NCBI GenBank assembly: GCA_001592805.2
Contig: CP051143.1
Coordinates: 1,488,001-1,552,000 of the forward strand
Direction of reading: 5' to 3'
Length of the DNA stretch: 64,000 bases
Origin: Peltaster fructicola
Taxonomy: Eukaryota; Ascomycota; Dothideomycetes
Under the pieces are notes generated by a model. It made no database searches and was not told the origin of the DNA. It saw only the letters and a list, made by a program, of their open reading frames with translations. The position numbers were made by a program, and so were the translations under genes. The first letter of the stretch is position 1; each line of letters starts with the position of its first letter. Positions 41,577-52,907 of this stretch are shown here, piece after piece.

Positions 41577-44500
41577 ATGATACTGACGCGCAGCTATGTA
41601 TATGCTGCAGTCGTCCTCGGCGCCGTCTCGTGGGTAACCACTGCCACTTATCTGCCCTCAGTTCGATGGCTACCATTGGGGTTCATCCTTGGTGTTACAA
41701 CCACGCTATGTGCATCAGTATATCTTATTCTTGTCACAAGTCGCGACATATCTCGAGACGAACCGCCGACAGGCCGAACGGGCATCGCACAGCTCGCGTT
41801 CACCTCCAGCGATAGTGCCTGGCAGCAAGAGAAGGACACACTGGCATCAAGAGCAGAGTATCGCAGACCTACCATATTCCCGCAGGTAGCAAAGTTCTCC
41901 AAAGCATTGGACGGTCTGCTGGATCTCCTGCTACAAGAGTTCATCACAAGCTGGTATCGTGGGATAAGTCCGCGACCACTCTTCCAACATGAAATCGACA
42001 GGGCCATACGCAGTGCAGTCTTGACGTTCGTCGCAAGAGCAGCAGGCAAAGATCTCGTCATCGAGGGCATCAGTAGGCTACTACCTATCATCACTGGACA
42101 CCTGAGCGACTTCTACAATGCTGAACGTGTGGTGAGAGGCAAAAAGCTGGACTACACTGTGACTGAAGGCGATGAACTGGACACGGCGATTGCTGCGAGA
42201 TATCGAAATGGTAAGCTACATCATGTTGCTGCGCTCGAGCATATAGACACCTCGACAGTGCAACAAGAGCATATACGTGGTCTCGTAGCAAGACTATTGC
42301 CATTGGTCTTGCCAGCAAACATGACAACAAGTGAGGTCGTGACGATCATGGCTCGTGAGATTGTCGCTTGCGCTGTGCTTGCGCCTCTTCTCGTACTCTT
42401 CGAAGAGCCAGACACTTGGAATCAGCTTATCATAACTGTGGCAGGCCCTATGCTCCAGGACCGCAAAACAGTGCGCAGGGTCAGAGCTGCTCTGGATCAG
42501 CATGCGCCAACATCTCCGAAGACCATCAGGACATCTCCACTGCCTCGTTTGCGTCCGTACGATAATGAGCGACAGTTCGAGAAGTTCATTCGAGCTATAC
42601 GTCAAATTACAACACTATCTGATGCAAGACGCTGCCGTAGTGATCTCCTCAGCCAGACACGGAAGGACTCAGCTTTAGACGGTCAGGATCCTGTATACAT
42701 GCGAAGACTAGAGACGGGCCAGCGCCTCTTAGAACAGAAGATTGCTTCGATGACGACCAGCAAACCGAGTCTGACATTGCCAGCTGCTGGAGGATCAGAC
42801 AAGAAGCCTGAAGCATCGTTGCAGGATGTGTTGAACGATGCGGCTGGCCTCAGCTACTTCATGGAATACATGGACAGGTTGAAGCTGGTCCAGCTTGTTC
42901 AGTTCTGGCTTGTTGTGTCCGCATTCAGAAATCCTCTCGAAGGCGACCTTGATGAGCCATCTGCTGAGGCGATCACTGGCGCTGAGCGGATGGATATCGC
43001 GCAAATGTATGAGGGCTACCTACTCAAGCCTGAGCTCCGCACACCTGAGATTGCGCTGGCTGCCACAAAGCAGTATCTGAAAGCCGGCAAGACGGCAAGT
43101 TCGCAGCAGTATATCAATGCTCGGCGTGCTGTACTTCAGACACAGACGGCAGTGCAAAACCGCATGCGAAAAGAGCACTTCGGGTCTTTCAGAAACTCGG
43201 ATCTGTACTATAAGTGGTTGGCCATTGATCGCAACACCGCGATCCCACCTAGCAGATCTACAGCTTCACCACCCGCCAGTCCGACACATGCGCCTCGATC
43301 GTCAAGTGCAACACGGCGCCCACAATTGACAGGAGGTAGCAAGGAGTCTGAATTGCGCCGAGCAGTGCTTTCATCGGCTGACCTGAAGGGGTTCAAGGCA
43401 AGCGATGACGCCCAAGACGGGACAAGGAGATCACTCGACAGTGTAAACATCCGCCCGTCACTATTCGGAGACGACGATCACATGAGCGATTCGATCTCGA
43501 GTCTACAAAGCCTGCAGTCTGACACAGATGCTAGCGAGGCTCAGGCAGAGGCCAAGGCTGTCAACGCTATGCAACTTGCCTTAGACAACATCGTTGGCGA
43601 AGACGACACATCAGACAAGATGCCTGACATGAGTGATTCGAGGACACCCCTTGAGCGAGCTTCCTCAGGTCGCAGACTGGACAGCAGCCGTCCAAACTTG
43701 TCGTCTCTGGGTCTCGTGGTCGCTCCTTCAAGTGGCACGTTGGTGGACGATCTCTTTGCTAGCGAAGCGCCAAAGTCTGCCGGAGACGAGCACGGTGATT
43801 CGGAGAGTGCTGGCATGAGTGACGATGACGCTGTGGAGGAAGCAGCTCCTGGCGATCTCGGCCTAGCAGAAGCCATCGGCGCTCTTAACTCGGATGTAGA
43901 GCGACTCAATGGCCAGAAGCATATTCTCGATTCTTTGAAAGCCAAGGCAGAGCTCACAGACAACGTGGCTGAGTTGCGTATCCTGAAAAAGAGTGAGCAA
44001 AGTCTCCTACGGGAGATTCGACGTAAGGAGATGCAGAAACAACAGTGGACGGTGCAGGAAAGCGACAACAGTCTTTACGGTCGCGCTCAAATCACAATCA
44101 AATCTGTCGGCGTTGGTCACGAGTCTGATGGTAAGGAGTATGCTTTGTATGTGATCGAGGTGCGACGAAGCGCCGGTGAGAACATGGCTGCAGCGACGTG
44201 GGCAGTCACACGTAGATACAGCCAGTTTCACGACCTTCACAAACGACTACGAGCACGATTCCCAGTCGTCCGATCTATCGACTTCCCACGTCGACAAGCA
44301 CTTTTCACTCTACAGAAAGACTTCCTCGAGCGACGGCGAATCACTTTGGAACAATATCTGCGATCTCTATTGCTCGTTCCAGCCATATGTCGCAGTCGAG
44401 AGCTCCGAGCATTCCTCTCGCAGTCCTCAATCACGCCGACAGGCGCAGGCGGGACAAGTGCGCAAGCCGATGCTAGAGACTTTGTCAGCCGCATCTATAA

Positions 44501-45172
44501 CTCTGTCTCCGATGGTATGGAAGAACTTCTTGGCAATATACCAGTCCTCGATTCTCTCTCGCTGGCGGGCCAGAACCTCATCTCTGCTGCTGCGTCACAT
44601 GGACCAGGAGCCAGCGCAGCACTGGACGCCTTAGATCCTGCTACTCACGACCCAGCCACTGCTGCAGAAGCAGAAGCCGAGCTCAATGCCTACGAGACCA
44701 AAGAGGACGAGCCCTTTGTCAAGCCCATCTGCGACCTTTTCTTGGAGACATTCGAGTTGAGCAAGGGCAACAGCTGGCTTCGTGGTCGCACAGTCGTCAT
44801 TGTTCTACATCAACTGTTAGGTGGTACGATCGAGCGTAAGGTGCGAGAAGGCGCAGACTCAGCACTGGAGGATGACAGTCTTGTCGGTTACATAAACATG
44901 CTCAAGCAGATCATGTGGCCCGATGGCAAAGCTCGAGCGCCAAGTGTACCAAGAACGGTCGCCGAGAAGACTCGAGCGCGAAAGGAGGCTGCTCTGCTTC
45001 TGGACTCATTATTGCCGGACCTTGCTGGCAGTGTGGTAGGAAGTCGAAGGCACGTGCGGCAAGCCGAAAGATTGTTGCTGTGTTGAACAACAAGAGGCTG
45101 AACACACATCTAGTCTTGACCATCTTCGATGAAATCGTACACACCTTCTTCCCAGAAGTGTTCGATAAATGA
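41577..45172 (+). CDS. MDM1: PXA-RGS-PX-nexin sorting nexin (Mdm1/SNX13-like), 3' frameshift
   Basis: About 1200 residues. Two N-terminal helices anchor it in the ER (MILTRSYVYAAVVLGAVSW; LGFILGVTTTLCASVYLIL). The PXA domain starts at about 100 (LDGLLDLLLQEFITSWY), an RGS-like region lies around LVQFWLVVSAFRNPLEGD, and the PX domain is at about 839-951 with the phosphoinositide motif TRRYSQFHDLHKRL. A C-terminal nexin domain follows. The first frame ends at 45086 with an unrelated tail, whereas the neighbouring frame continues from about 45045 with ARAASRKIVAVLNN...NTHLVLTIFDEIV, a typical nexin end, to a stop at 45170-45172. One missing base near 45040 explains this. Yeast Mdm1 tethers ER to vacuole and lipid droplets. 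The frame also opens upstream at TTG 41550, but ATG 41577 is preferred. Confidence 0.88.
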
Positions 45173-45267
45173 GGCGTGTCCACTTTATGGAATGGCTCTG
45201 CATTCGAGACGAATCATCCACGTCAGCTATCGCAGGAACGCACACAGTTACGATCCAACTCCCTTCA

Positions 45268-46560
45268 TTATAACTTCGCTCGACCACTTGTGATACCATG
45301 GCAAGGACCGCCTTTGCCAAACATCTTCACCAGATCGCTGGCGATCTCTTCTGGCTGCTCCCAAGCGGCAAAATGGCCGCCTCGAGCCTTCTCAGACTCG
45401 AAGACTACTGGACCCAGCGTACGACCCCATGTATGAGGGACGACTCTGAGCTCCCTCGGCGAATGGCAGAGCCCAAGCTTGACTGTTGGGACGTACTTCT
45501 CCAGGCGCTCACGAGTGATACCACCCTCGCCAGTGTGGCGGGCCTCGTAGTAGATACGGACTGACGACGCTGGTCCCGCAGTGGAAAAGTAGTAGATGCT
45601 GATCCACGTCAGTATCTCCTCATCTGTCCATGGATAGGCGTCGGTCCTGTAAGAAGTCAGTAATAGACCAGAACCAGACTACGGAACACACCAATCATGG
45701 AGCTTCTCGTATATCCATGCCAGAAGTGCCACCGGACTATCTTGTAGCGCATACCCTAGAGTCTGTGGCTTCGTGCCTTGCAGCAGATTGTATCCGAAGC
45801 CTTCTTCCGCAAACCACTTTCCTCTGTCAAAGCCTTTCAGATCTCGCTCGCTATACGGTGTGACGGCGTGCTGCAGAGCAAGTAGCGGGTGCTCCGAGAA
45901 TGTCGGCGCAGAGGCTCGGATCATATTCACATGGCTAGCCAGACAAGCCTCGGGATGGAGCAGACCAAGCGCTCTTGTGATGTAGAAGCCCCAGTCTCCA
46001 CCCTGACTTACGTATTCGTTGTATCCCAACGACAACATGAGTTGATGGAAGGTCTCAGCATACTCCTTGAGTGCGAAGCCTTTGCTGCGTGGACCCTCAC
46101 TCCATCCATAGCCTGGTAGGGAGGGTGCAATGACATGGAAGCTAACGCCATTCTTGCTTTGCTGAAGTAGAGGGAGCAACTTTGACACTTCGATGTAACT
46201 GCCTGGCCAACCATGGACGAAGAGCAATGGTATGGCATCCGGAGCATTGGATCGCTGATGGATATAGTGGACGTCGAGCTCTTCATGGCCCGGCACCTGT
46301 ATGCGTCTGTGGAAGTTTGGCAATGCATTCAGCTTTGTCTCTGCGGTCCGCCAGTCGAAGGTCTCCCAGGCCTTAGCCAGGCGTTTGACATCAGCGAGAG
46401 GCGATCCGTAGTCCCATGCTGCACCTAATAGCTGTGGTCGTTAGCTCGGTTCTGTGCTCGGTCAGGTCATGGGCACCTCATCGGGAAATGTCGCGAAGGA
46501 CAACTTCGTCTGAAGCTCTTTGATCTTGGCACCGGGGATACTGATGGTGTATGTAGACAT
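45268..46560 (-). CDS. Epoxide hydrolase (microsomal type, EHN plus alpha/beta hydrolase)
   Basis: Three exons (46560-46477, 46431-45692, 45646-45268; introns 46432-46476 and 45647-45691, 45 bp each) encode 400 residues. The N-terminal EHN domain carries [20 protein letters not shown], rebuilt across intron 1, and WETFDWR. The alpha/beta hydrolase part has the oxyanion motif [17 protein letters not shown], the nucleophile in QGGDWGFYI, and the catalytic His in [13 protein letters not shown]. The intron 2 junction gives [15 protein letters not shown], an expected family block. The enzyme opens epoxides to diols; fungal members work in detoxification or natural-product pathways. The P450 gene at 47225 is divergent from it, so the pair could in principle act in sequence, but there is no further support. 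Confidence 0.93.
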
Positions 46561-47224
46561 CTCGAGTGATGATGATCCAGTAAGTCGATATCAGCTTGCT
46601 ACACGTACATGTATCCATGAAACTACATGCACTGCCAATGTCAAGTGACCATTAATCAGCGTGACGTCAGTGATGGTGGCATTACCAATGGTCAGCACAC
46701 TCTTCTTCTTCCTCCTCTATACATCTTGATTGTCGCTGCTTAGACCGGTATGCAGTATCTCTCCAGCATTGCAGAGCAACAGTAGTACGTGGTGAGGTTG
46801 ATGATGGCTAACACCAGGGCGCCATCTGGCAGGCCAACCCTACTAACGTCTTTGCCAGCATTGTGCTCTGGTTTGCGCAGTACGTTGCGATGCCTCGCAT
46901 TCTCTTCGGATCGAACAACTACTTTACACCACAGTAGCATGCTCAGCGACAGGTTTGAGCACGAACATGACCAGTGGCACATCCTGAGTCAGGGTTTCGC
47001 CTGGTTAGATTGGCTGGTCCCTTGTCCTCGCCTGTCCCCACTTCGTCTCGCTCTATCCCGAGCAGTTGCAGGACGCCTTTCATGAATTGACCTCGCACCA
47101 TCAGGACTGTGCGGAGAGCATGTAGCGTCCTGACGGGAGGCGTGTTGCATAGGAAGCACTACGTTATAAGGTCACCTTCTACATCCTCCCAGTCTTTGTG
47201 CTATCGTGAAATCTGCCTGTCGCT
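46561..47224. promoter_or_regulatory. Divergent region between epoxide hydrolase and P450
   Basis: 664 bp. It includes GTGACGTCAGTG (46661-46672), a CRE/bZIP-like palindrome centred on TGACGTCA, and a pyrimidine-rich tract at about 46700-46725. A 39-codon open stretch at 46818-46937 reads as a hydrophobic segment (NVFASIVLWFAQYVAMPRIL) after an acceptor-like taacaccag, but no upstream exon in the right phase can be found, so I do not call a gene. Confidence 0.45.
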
Positions 47225-48777
47225 ATGGATCATCTACTATACGGACGTTCGAACGTCCTTCTAGTTGCTGGCGGACTGCTGTCTCTGTTTGTTGTCTATC
47301 AAATCGTCACCGCTATCCATAATGCTTTCTTTGGGCCGTTGAGTAAGTATCCCGGTCCGCTCATCAGGAGATTCACGATCATTCCACATGCGCTACAGAT
47401 TGCACAAGGCGAGCAACACCGCGATCTCGAACGACTCCATACACGATATGGCCCTGTCATCCGCTTCGGACCAAATCACGTGGCCTTCGCTGGTAACCAC
47501 AAGACCTGGAAAGAGATCTATGGCTTCCGCAAGGGCGGCGTCGTGCCCAAGGACCCTATGTTCTACGGCACAACGGTCAATGGCGTTCACAGTATCGCCA
47601 CCACAATGGACGCTACGAATCATGCACGACAGCGTAAGATCTTCTCCAACGCCTTCAGCGATCGGGCTCTAAAAGCACAGGAGCCTCTGATCAAGACGTG
47701 GTCGGTGAAGCTGGCTGAGAAGCTCCATGAACGTGCTGCCTCCGGCGAGAAGACAGACATGCTCAAGTACTATAACTGCACTACTTTCGATATCATGGGC
47801 GATCTGACCTTTGGTGAGAGCCTGAATATGCTCGAGAATTCCGAATACTCTCATTGGGTGAAAACCATCTTCGATGGTGTGAAGAGCGCATCGATCTTGC
47901 GTTCGCTCAAATTCCTTGGTCCGATACCAGCATACTTGGTCGACGATGTCCTGTTCAGAACAGATATGGTGCGTGAGCGCATGATGGAGCACTTCAGCTT
48001 CACTGCCGAACGAGTCGACAAGCGTTTGGCACGAAAGACAGATAAGCCCGACATATGGAGTCTACTCGAGGACAAGGACGAAGAGCATGGTGGTCTCAGC
48101 TTGAATGAGCATCACTCGAACGGCAATGTCTTCATGATCGCCGGCACAGAGACCACGGCTACAGCCTTGTCCGGCACAACCTACTACCTCCTGCAGAACC
48201 CGGACATCATGGCCAAACTGACAGCCGAAGTCCGCAGTGTGGCCACCAGTGCCGAGGACCTGCGTCTGGAGGACCTGGCAAAGATGAAGTATCTGCAAGC
48301 AGTATTGCAAGAGGGTCTACGCATGTATCCTCCTGCCTCCATCGATCTTCCTCGACAGGTCCCACATGGCGGAATCTCGATCGACGGGAACTTCATTCCA
48401 GCTGGAACCAAGATCGGTATCGCACAGTACGCAAGCTATCGCATGCCAGAGCACTTCAAGGATGCAAACGAGTTCCACCCTGAACGCTGGCTGGGCGATC
48501 CAAAGTACGCAAATGACAATCTGGACAGCGTAGAGCCTTTCAGTGTCGGTCCGAGAAATTGTCTTGGCAAGGTGAGTGAATCTGCATCATGCTGTCAGTT
48601 TCTGACTTGGAGCAGAACCTCGCATGGCATGAAATGCGCATCTTACTTGCAACAGTGCTCCTGGAGTTCGACTTGACGCTGCTTCCGGAGTGTAATGACT
48701 GGGTCGATGTGCAAAAGGTGTATACGCTCTGGGACAAGAACCCTCTGTGGTGCACACTCACCAAGGCGCAACGCTGA
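47225..48777 (+). CDS. Cytochrome P450 (isotrichodermin 15-hydroxylase-like, CYP65-type)
   Basis: Two exons (47225-48571, 48616-48777; intron 44 bp directly after the heme loop) encode 502 residues. There is one N-terminal anchor helix (LLVAGGLLSLFVVYQIV), then the hinge FGPLSKYPGPLIRR. The oxygen-binding I helix has AGTETTATAL, the K helix EGLRMYPP (ExxR), and the heme ligand loop FSVGPRNCLGKNLA (Cys446), completed across the intron. The overall spacing matches the large fungal clade that includes isotrichodermin hydroxylases. It needs an NADPH-P450 reductase at the ER. The substrate is unknown; divergence from an epoxide hydrolase gene is noted. Confidence 0.94.
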
Positions 48778-48851
48778 AGGCCTAAGGAAGTCGCATTGAT
48801 CTAGTATAACAAATGGCTGTTGCGTTGTGATCTCGGTTCATCGTCCATGTC

Positions 48852-50836
48852 TCACTTCACTGCAGCCTCCACCTGCATCAACCTGCTCATGAGATACTGT
48901 AGGCCTTTCTGGGCAGGATCACGATCCTCCTCATGTAACTCATTTGGAAACCACACCTTGATGCCATCATCCCACTTTGCTGTCTCACCGACTCGCATGC
49001 TCCTGTTCTCAACCAGCATCTTGTCCCAGTTTGCGTGATACACGGCCAGACTCCAGCGTTGCTCCAAGACCTTTGGAGCCGCCCTGCCAGCTGGCAGCCT
49101 GCATTGAGGATATTCCCAGCGCTGCCAGCATGAGACCTCCAGCAGATAGTCACTTTCTCTGAGTCGAAAGGTATGTGTGGTACTGCACTTGAGAGACTTG
49201 AGTCCATACTCCCCTGCGCCAAATCTGACAAAAGGTTTGTTCTTGATCTTTCTCTGTAGCAGGTCTCTGTCAAGTTGGACACGAGCCTCGAAGGGTCGCA
49301 GTCTCTCCGGTAGTCTGTGGTCTGCGATACTTTGCGTCGCTTGCATGTCAAAATGCCAGGCTAGGCCTGTATCGAGCCGCAGGACATGGACATCAAGAAG
49401 CTGAGCTGGTAGACTGCTGTCAGAGTCTAGCTTCACCCAGCTCGTTCGACGGGCGGCGTATGTCATGCCTCCGCCACTGCTTTCAAGTACTGCTTCCCAG
49501 ACCATGGTTAGCTCATAGTTGCCGTCTGGCAGCTCAAAGTGGAAGATCGACGTAAGGAGCGGCAGAACATCGGACAAGTGGTCATGCATCATGTGGCATG
49601 GCTCGAGTAGTGTTGACGCCCTTTTCAGTGTGCTCAGAACAGTGTCCTCAATTGCCTTGTCGCCGATCCTATTGATGATCAGTTCAGGCACAAGTAATGC
49701 GAGTCTCCGACTCACTCATCAGTTATTTCGCCTTGAAATTGAGATTGCTGGATCATGTCTGCGAAATCTTTCAACTTGTGGTATCTGGCCTCTGGTCGTA
49801 AAAATGATGTTGCCACGAACGTGCCCAGTCTTATTCGAAAGCTGATGTTGCCGATGTAGTGTTGAACAGTCTTCAGCGTGTCCTCGACACTGGCTTCGAC
49901 TGCTTGTAGAGCTTGCTGAGGCTGTTGGCAGAGACCGCTGTCGACTCGCCAATCGTGAACCTGGTAGCTCACTCCACCAGATTGTGCTCTACCAAGTAGT
50001 AGGAGCTGGGGAGGCTCGTATGGACAGAGGTTGATGTTCTGAGGAGTGCCGCGCGTGTTGTCCCAATGCAGCAAGTAAGTTCGTGCTGGCACAACCTGGC
50101 GAGCCTTGAGCGAGCGATATGCCTTTCTGACGCGCACAAGGCCGTCCTGGACGTTCTTGATGTTCCCGACCACATGTATGGACGAAGCAGTGACCATGAA
50201 TATGTGGCAATGAACAGCCTTGCGGATTGAGTCTAATGCCTCGAGACTGTTGCCGAGGGTATTTTGGGGCTTGACCTCATCTACAGGCCAGTGAAAAACG
50301 CCCATCGCCTCGAACATGGTCCCTGGAAGAGGTACTTGGCGGAAGCGATGAAGTCTGACCTCCCTCACCCAGTGTTTAACTCCTTTGTCAAGCAACTTGT
50401 TGGTCACGGGTCTCACCCGTTGAATTTGTGAGGTGCCGGTAGCAGCCTTTGAGGAAGACTCTCGCTTGATCCAGTCGTTGATTGCTTGGCAGGCGACTCT
50501 TGCTTGCTCGGGCGACTCAGCCCAAATCCCGAAGGCATTGTGTCCGGCCTCTGCATTCGGGAAGACGAAGGCATCAGCACGTTTTGCAATCCTGGCGAAG
50601 TCTTGGTGTTGGAGGTCGCCATGCAAAACGAGCTCTTGTGGAATGCTTATGGTGTGCTTTGGCGGATCCCGATTGCGCCATGCTGCTTCAGCATTGTTGT
50701 CGAGCTCATCAACGAGTTGTGCTGGTACTGATCGAGCTGTTCTTACGCGCCCGCGCGGACGCTCCTCGTGGTGCCAGGTCTGTACCGCAGCGCGTTGTGG
50801 GCGTTGACCTTGCTGGACCCGGTGCCGTGAAGGCAT
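48852..50836 (-). CDS. Protein of unknown function with KH-like segments
   Basis: Two exons (50836-49716, 49668-48852; intron 49669-49715, 47 bp, gtgagt donor, aatag acceptor) join two frames into one 645-residue protein; the downstream frame has no ATG of its own at its start, which supports the join. Residues about 65-115 (ELVLHGDLQHQDFARIAKRAD...ARVACQAINDWI) and about 190-240 (HIFMVTASSIHVVGNIKNVQDGLVRVRKAYRSL) look like KH-type RNA-binding folds. The C-terminal half has no domain I can name. The N-terminus is rich in Arg/Gln and could be a mitochondrial or nucleolar signal. A role in RNA metabolism is possible but unproven. Confidence 0.75.
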
Positions 50837-51129
50837 GCTAGGTGTTGGTGATGTGAGAGGTCGACTCGGGCGCGATCATCGATGATGCATGCCAGTGGTG
50901 ACAGAAGACGGCGGGAAAGATGAAGAGGTGTTGTAGGAAACAGCAAGCGGTTTGTTGCTGAAGCTCTTTCCACAAACAGAGTAGTAGGCAAACGTCAGCC
51001 ACGCCAAGAAATGTGGATATCAGTTTTACAGCATGAAAGTACTGACCGGTGCATCGCTCGACGGTGCAGGGAAATGTATGCTGTATATCGTCAGAGAGGT
51101 CCGCCGCAAGTTTCGTTGATCATAGAGTG

Positions 51130-51690
51130 CTACGTTGTATATGTGCTGCCTGCGCTGCCGTAGCTTGGGTGTCCTTTTCCCTTACACTCCATCACTGCCA
51201 GGCCGGTGCCGTGCGGGCTAAGCAAAAGCGACATCCCCATGGTCTCCTCATAGAATGGTACAGACCGATCCCAGTCAGCTGTGAACAGCATGATTCTCCG
51301 CAAATGGGGCATAGAGTCAGCTACCTCCTTGACACATCTGATCAACCACTTGCCCAGACCTCGTCCTTGGTATGATGGCTTGATCCAAACATCCGTGAGA
51401 TATGCGAAAGTTGCGAAGTCTGTGATACATCGAGCAAAACCAATGAACTGGTGCTCCGGTGTTGACTTCGGTAACGTGCCTGTACTGCTGGTCGTTGTGT
51501 ATACTCCGAAGCATAAGGACTCCGCCAGCATGTCTCGCATATCCTCCTCTGGCAGTGCTTTTGCCCAATAGAACTCGGCTGAGTCGAAGACGGCGGTGAG
51601 CTCAGGGACCGGTATGAGCGATGAGTCTGTCGATATAAGGAACCCGTCTCTGCTCCATGATCTAACAGTGTTCCTGCGAATGGGGCTCAT
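51130..51690 (-). CDS. GNAT-family N-acetyltransferase
   Basis: Single exon, 186 residues. ISTDSSLIPVPEL and FYWAKALPEEDM open the domain. FIGFARCITDFATFAYLTDVWIKPSYQGRGLGKWLI contains the acetyl-CoA pyrophosphate loop (Q-G-R-G-L-G) and the long beta strand 4. MLFTADWDRSVPFYEETMGM is the C-terminal acetyl-CoA/fold element. The substrate is unknown; relatives act on small amines. The ATG at 51690 is the first in frame (the frame upstream opens only at TTG). It lies 192 bp downstream of the PaiB-like gene on the same strand. Confidence 0.9.
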   Translation of the reverse strand: MSPIRRNTVRSWSRDGFLISTDSSLIPVPELTAVFDSAEFYWAKALPEEDMRDMLAESLCFGVYTTTSSTGTLPKSTPEHQFIGFARCITDFATFAYLTDVWIKPSYQGRGLGKWLIRCVKEVADSMPHLRRIMLFTADWDRSVPFYEETMGMSLLLSPHGTGLAVMECKGKGHPSYGSAGSTYTT

Positions 51691-51882
51691 GTCGGTCAAG
51701 ATTGTAAGTTGACGTTGAGTTTCTCAGTCGACAAGTGACATGGCTCATCTGACTTATGATAGTCCGCGTTGTCCGCAATAGCCGGTCGCCAAGCCAACCA
51801 CGATGAATCCTGTAGCAATCGATCTGATGCTCACCGCGTGATTGTATAGCAAGCAAAGAGCGACTTGAGCATACTGTGTTGC

Positions 51883-52653
51883 TTACTTACCTTCCTGCTT
51901 CTTCAGCTGACTCTGTTCATGCACAAGCTGTGCCATAGCGATCGCATCAGGAGAACCATGAGCTTGCAACCCAGCAACGACACCTTCGCGATCGCCAATT
52001 GGCTTGTCCTGACTCAACTTCAGCCTGCCCTCAAGCTTAGTCACCTCGATCTGGATTCCAATGATCCCTTTAGCAAGGATGTCGATGTAGCTTGTCGGTG
52101 CGTCGTCCACTTCCCAGGGCTTCTCAAACTTCATGATATCCCGTTCAGACATTTCCGAAAGATCTCGTAATTGCCGACCAAGAAACTGCTTCGTTTCTTC
52201 AGCTTTGGCATTAAACCACACTGTGGCACGGCCATATGCTTGGACAGCAGTGTAGTCCCATGTTGGCACGACCTTGCCGCTCTCAGGCTTCGTCTGGACG
52301 TAGAATTTTGGTGAGATATAGTGATGTGTGGGACCATTGAAGAGCACGAGCACTTCGTCTTCAAGTCTCTGGCTGGTCGACTGCTCATTGGGCCAATTTT
52401 GCGGACATTCTGTAAGCTGGTGAACGATAGCCTGTGTCTGAGGATTGGCACGAGCGAGATGACCTCTTAGAATTGGCAGATGATCCTCATCCAGAGGCTC
52501 GACTGTGTCGATGACCCATGGAACATGGCTTGACTGAATCGTAGAGTGCTTTGGCGATTTGATAGCCGTGGTTACAATGCCTAGCGGGTTGGCCTGGATG
52601 AAGCGGCAGAGTGCTGGCACATCATGCAGAGCGTGCTTTGCCAGAATGTGCAT
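51883..52653 (-). CDS. PaiB-family FMN-binding protein
   Basis: Single exon, 256 residues from ATG 52653. FIQANPLGIVTTAIKS, HVPWVIDT, LRGHLARANPQ, EVLVLFNGPTHHYISPKFY, GKVVPTWDYTAVQAYGRATVWF and the late LAKGIIGIQIEVTKLEGRLKLSQ are the PaiB blocks, a split-barrel flavin-binding fold named after a Bacillus sporulation/protease regulator. In fungi the role is undefined. The stop codon at 51883-51885 coincides with a perfect gtaagt donor, so a short further exon is possible, though the family needs none. The frame upstream reaches TTG at 52674. Confidence 0.88.
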   Translation of the reverse strand: MHILAKHALHDVPALCRFIQANPLGIVTTAIKSPKHSTIQSSHVPWVIDTVEPLDEDHLPILRGHLARANPQTQAIVHQLTECPQNWPNEQSTSQRLEDEVLVLFNGPTHHYISPKFYVQTKPESGKVVPTWDYTAVQAYGRATVWFNAKAEETKQFLGRQLRDLSEMSERDIMKFEKPWEVDDAPTSYIDILAKGIIGIQIEVTKLEGRLKLSQDKPIGDREGVVAGLQAHGSPDAIAMAQLVHEQSQLKKQEGK

Positions 52654-52907
52654 ATTGACTTGGTTGGGAGTCAAACATGCTTGTCAAGAGAGTCGTTAAT
52701 TCTTATACCCTCGTCCTTGGACGAGTGGAGATTGATGAGGATGCATGAGCTCGCTGTTCTTTTCCCTCTTGCGGTTGCGGCACTTAGCCAAGCTTGGAAT
52801 GTGTATGCGCACGCTAGTTGACGCGTCGCGTCTGCCGAAGTGCTTGCATGATGCCTTTCACGTACCAACCACATCACTCTATCACACCGTTCAAGCAACG
52901 GCGCATC

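Noticed and set aside
46818-46937. Small hydrophobic ORF that looks like a membrane peptide
   Set aside because: It follows an acceptor-like sequence but no donor or ATG exon in the right phase exists nearby; an upstream ATG at 46750 runs into a stop after 11 codons.
51770-51890. Extra 3' exon for the PaiB-like gene using the gtaagt at its stop
   Set aside because: Splicing to the cag near 51807 gives only a short unrelated tail; the unspliced end already matches the family's length. Kept as an option in the feature text.
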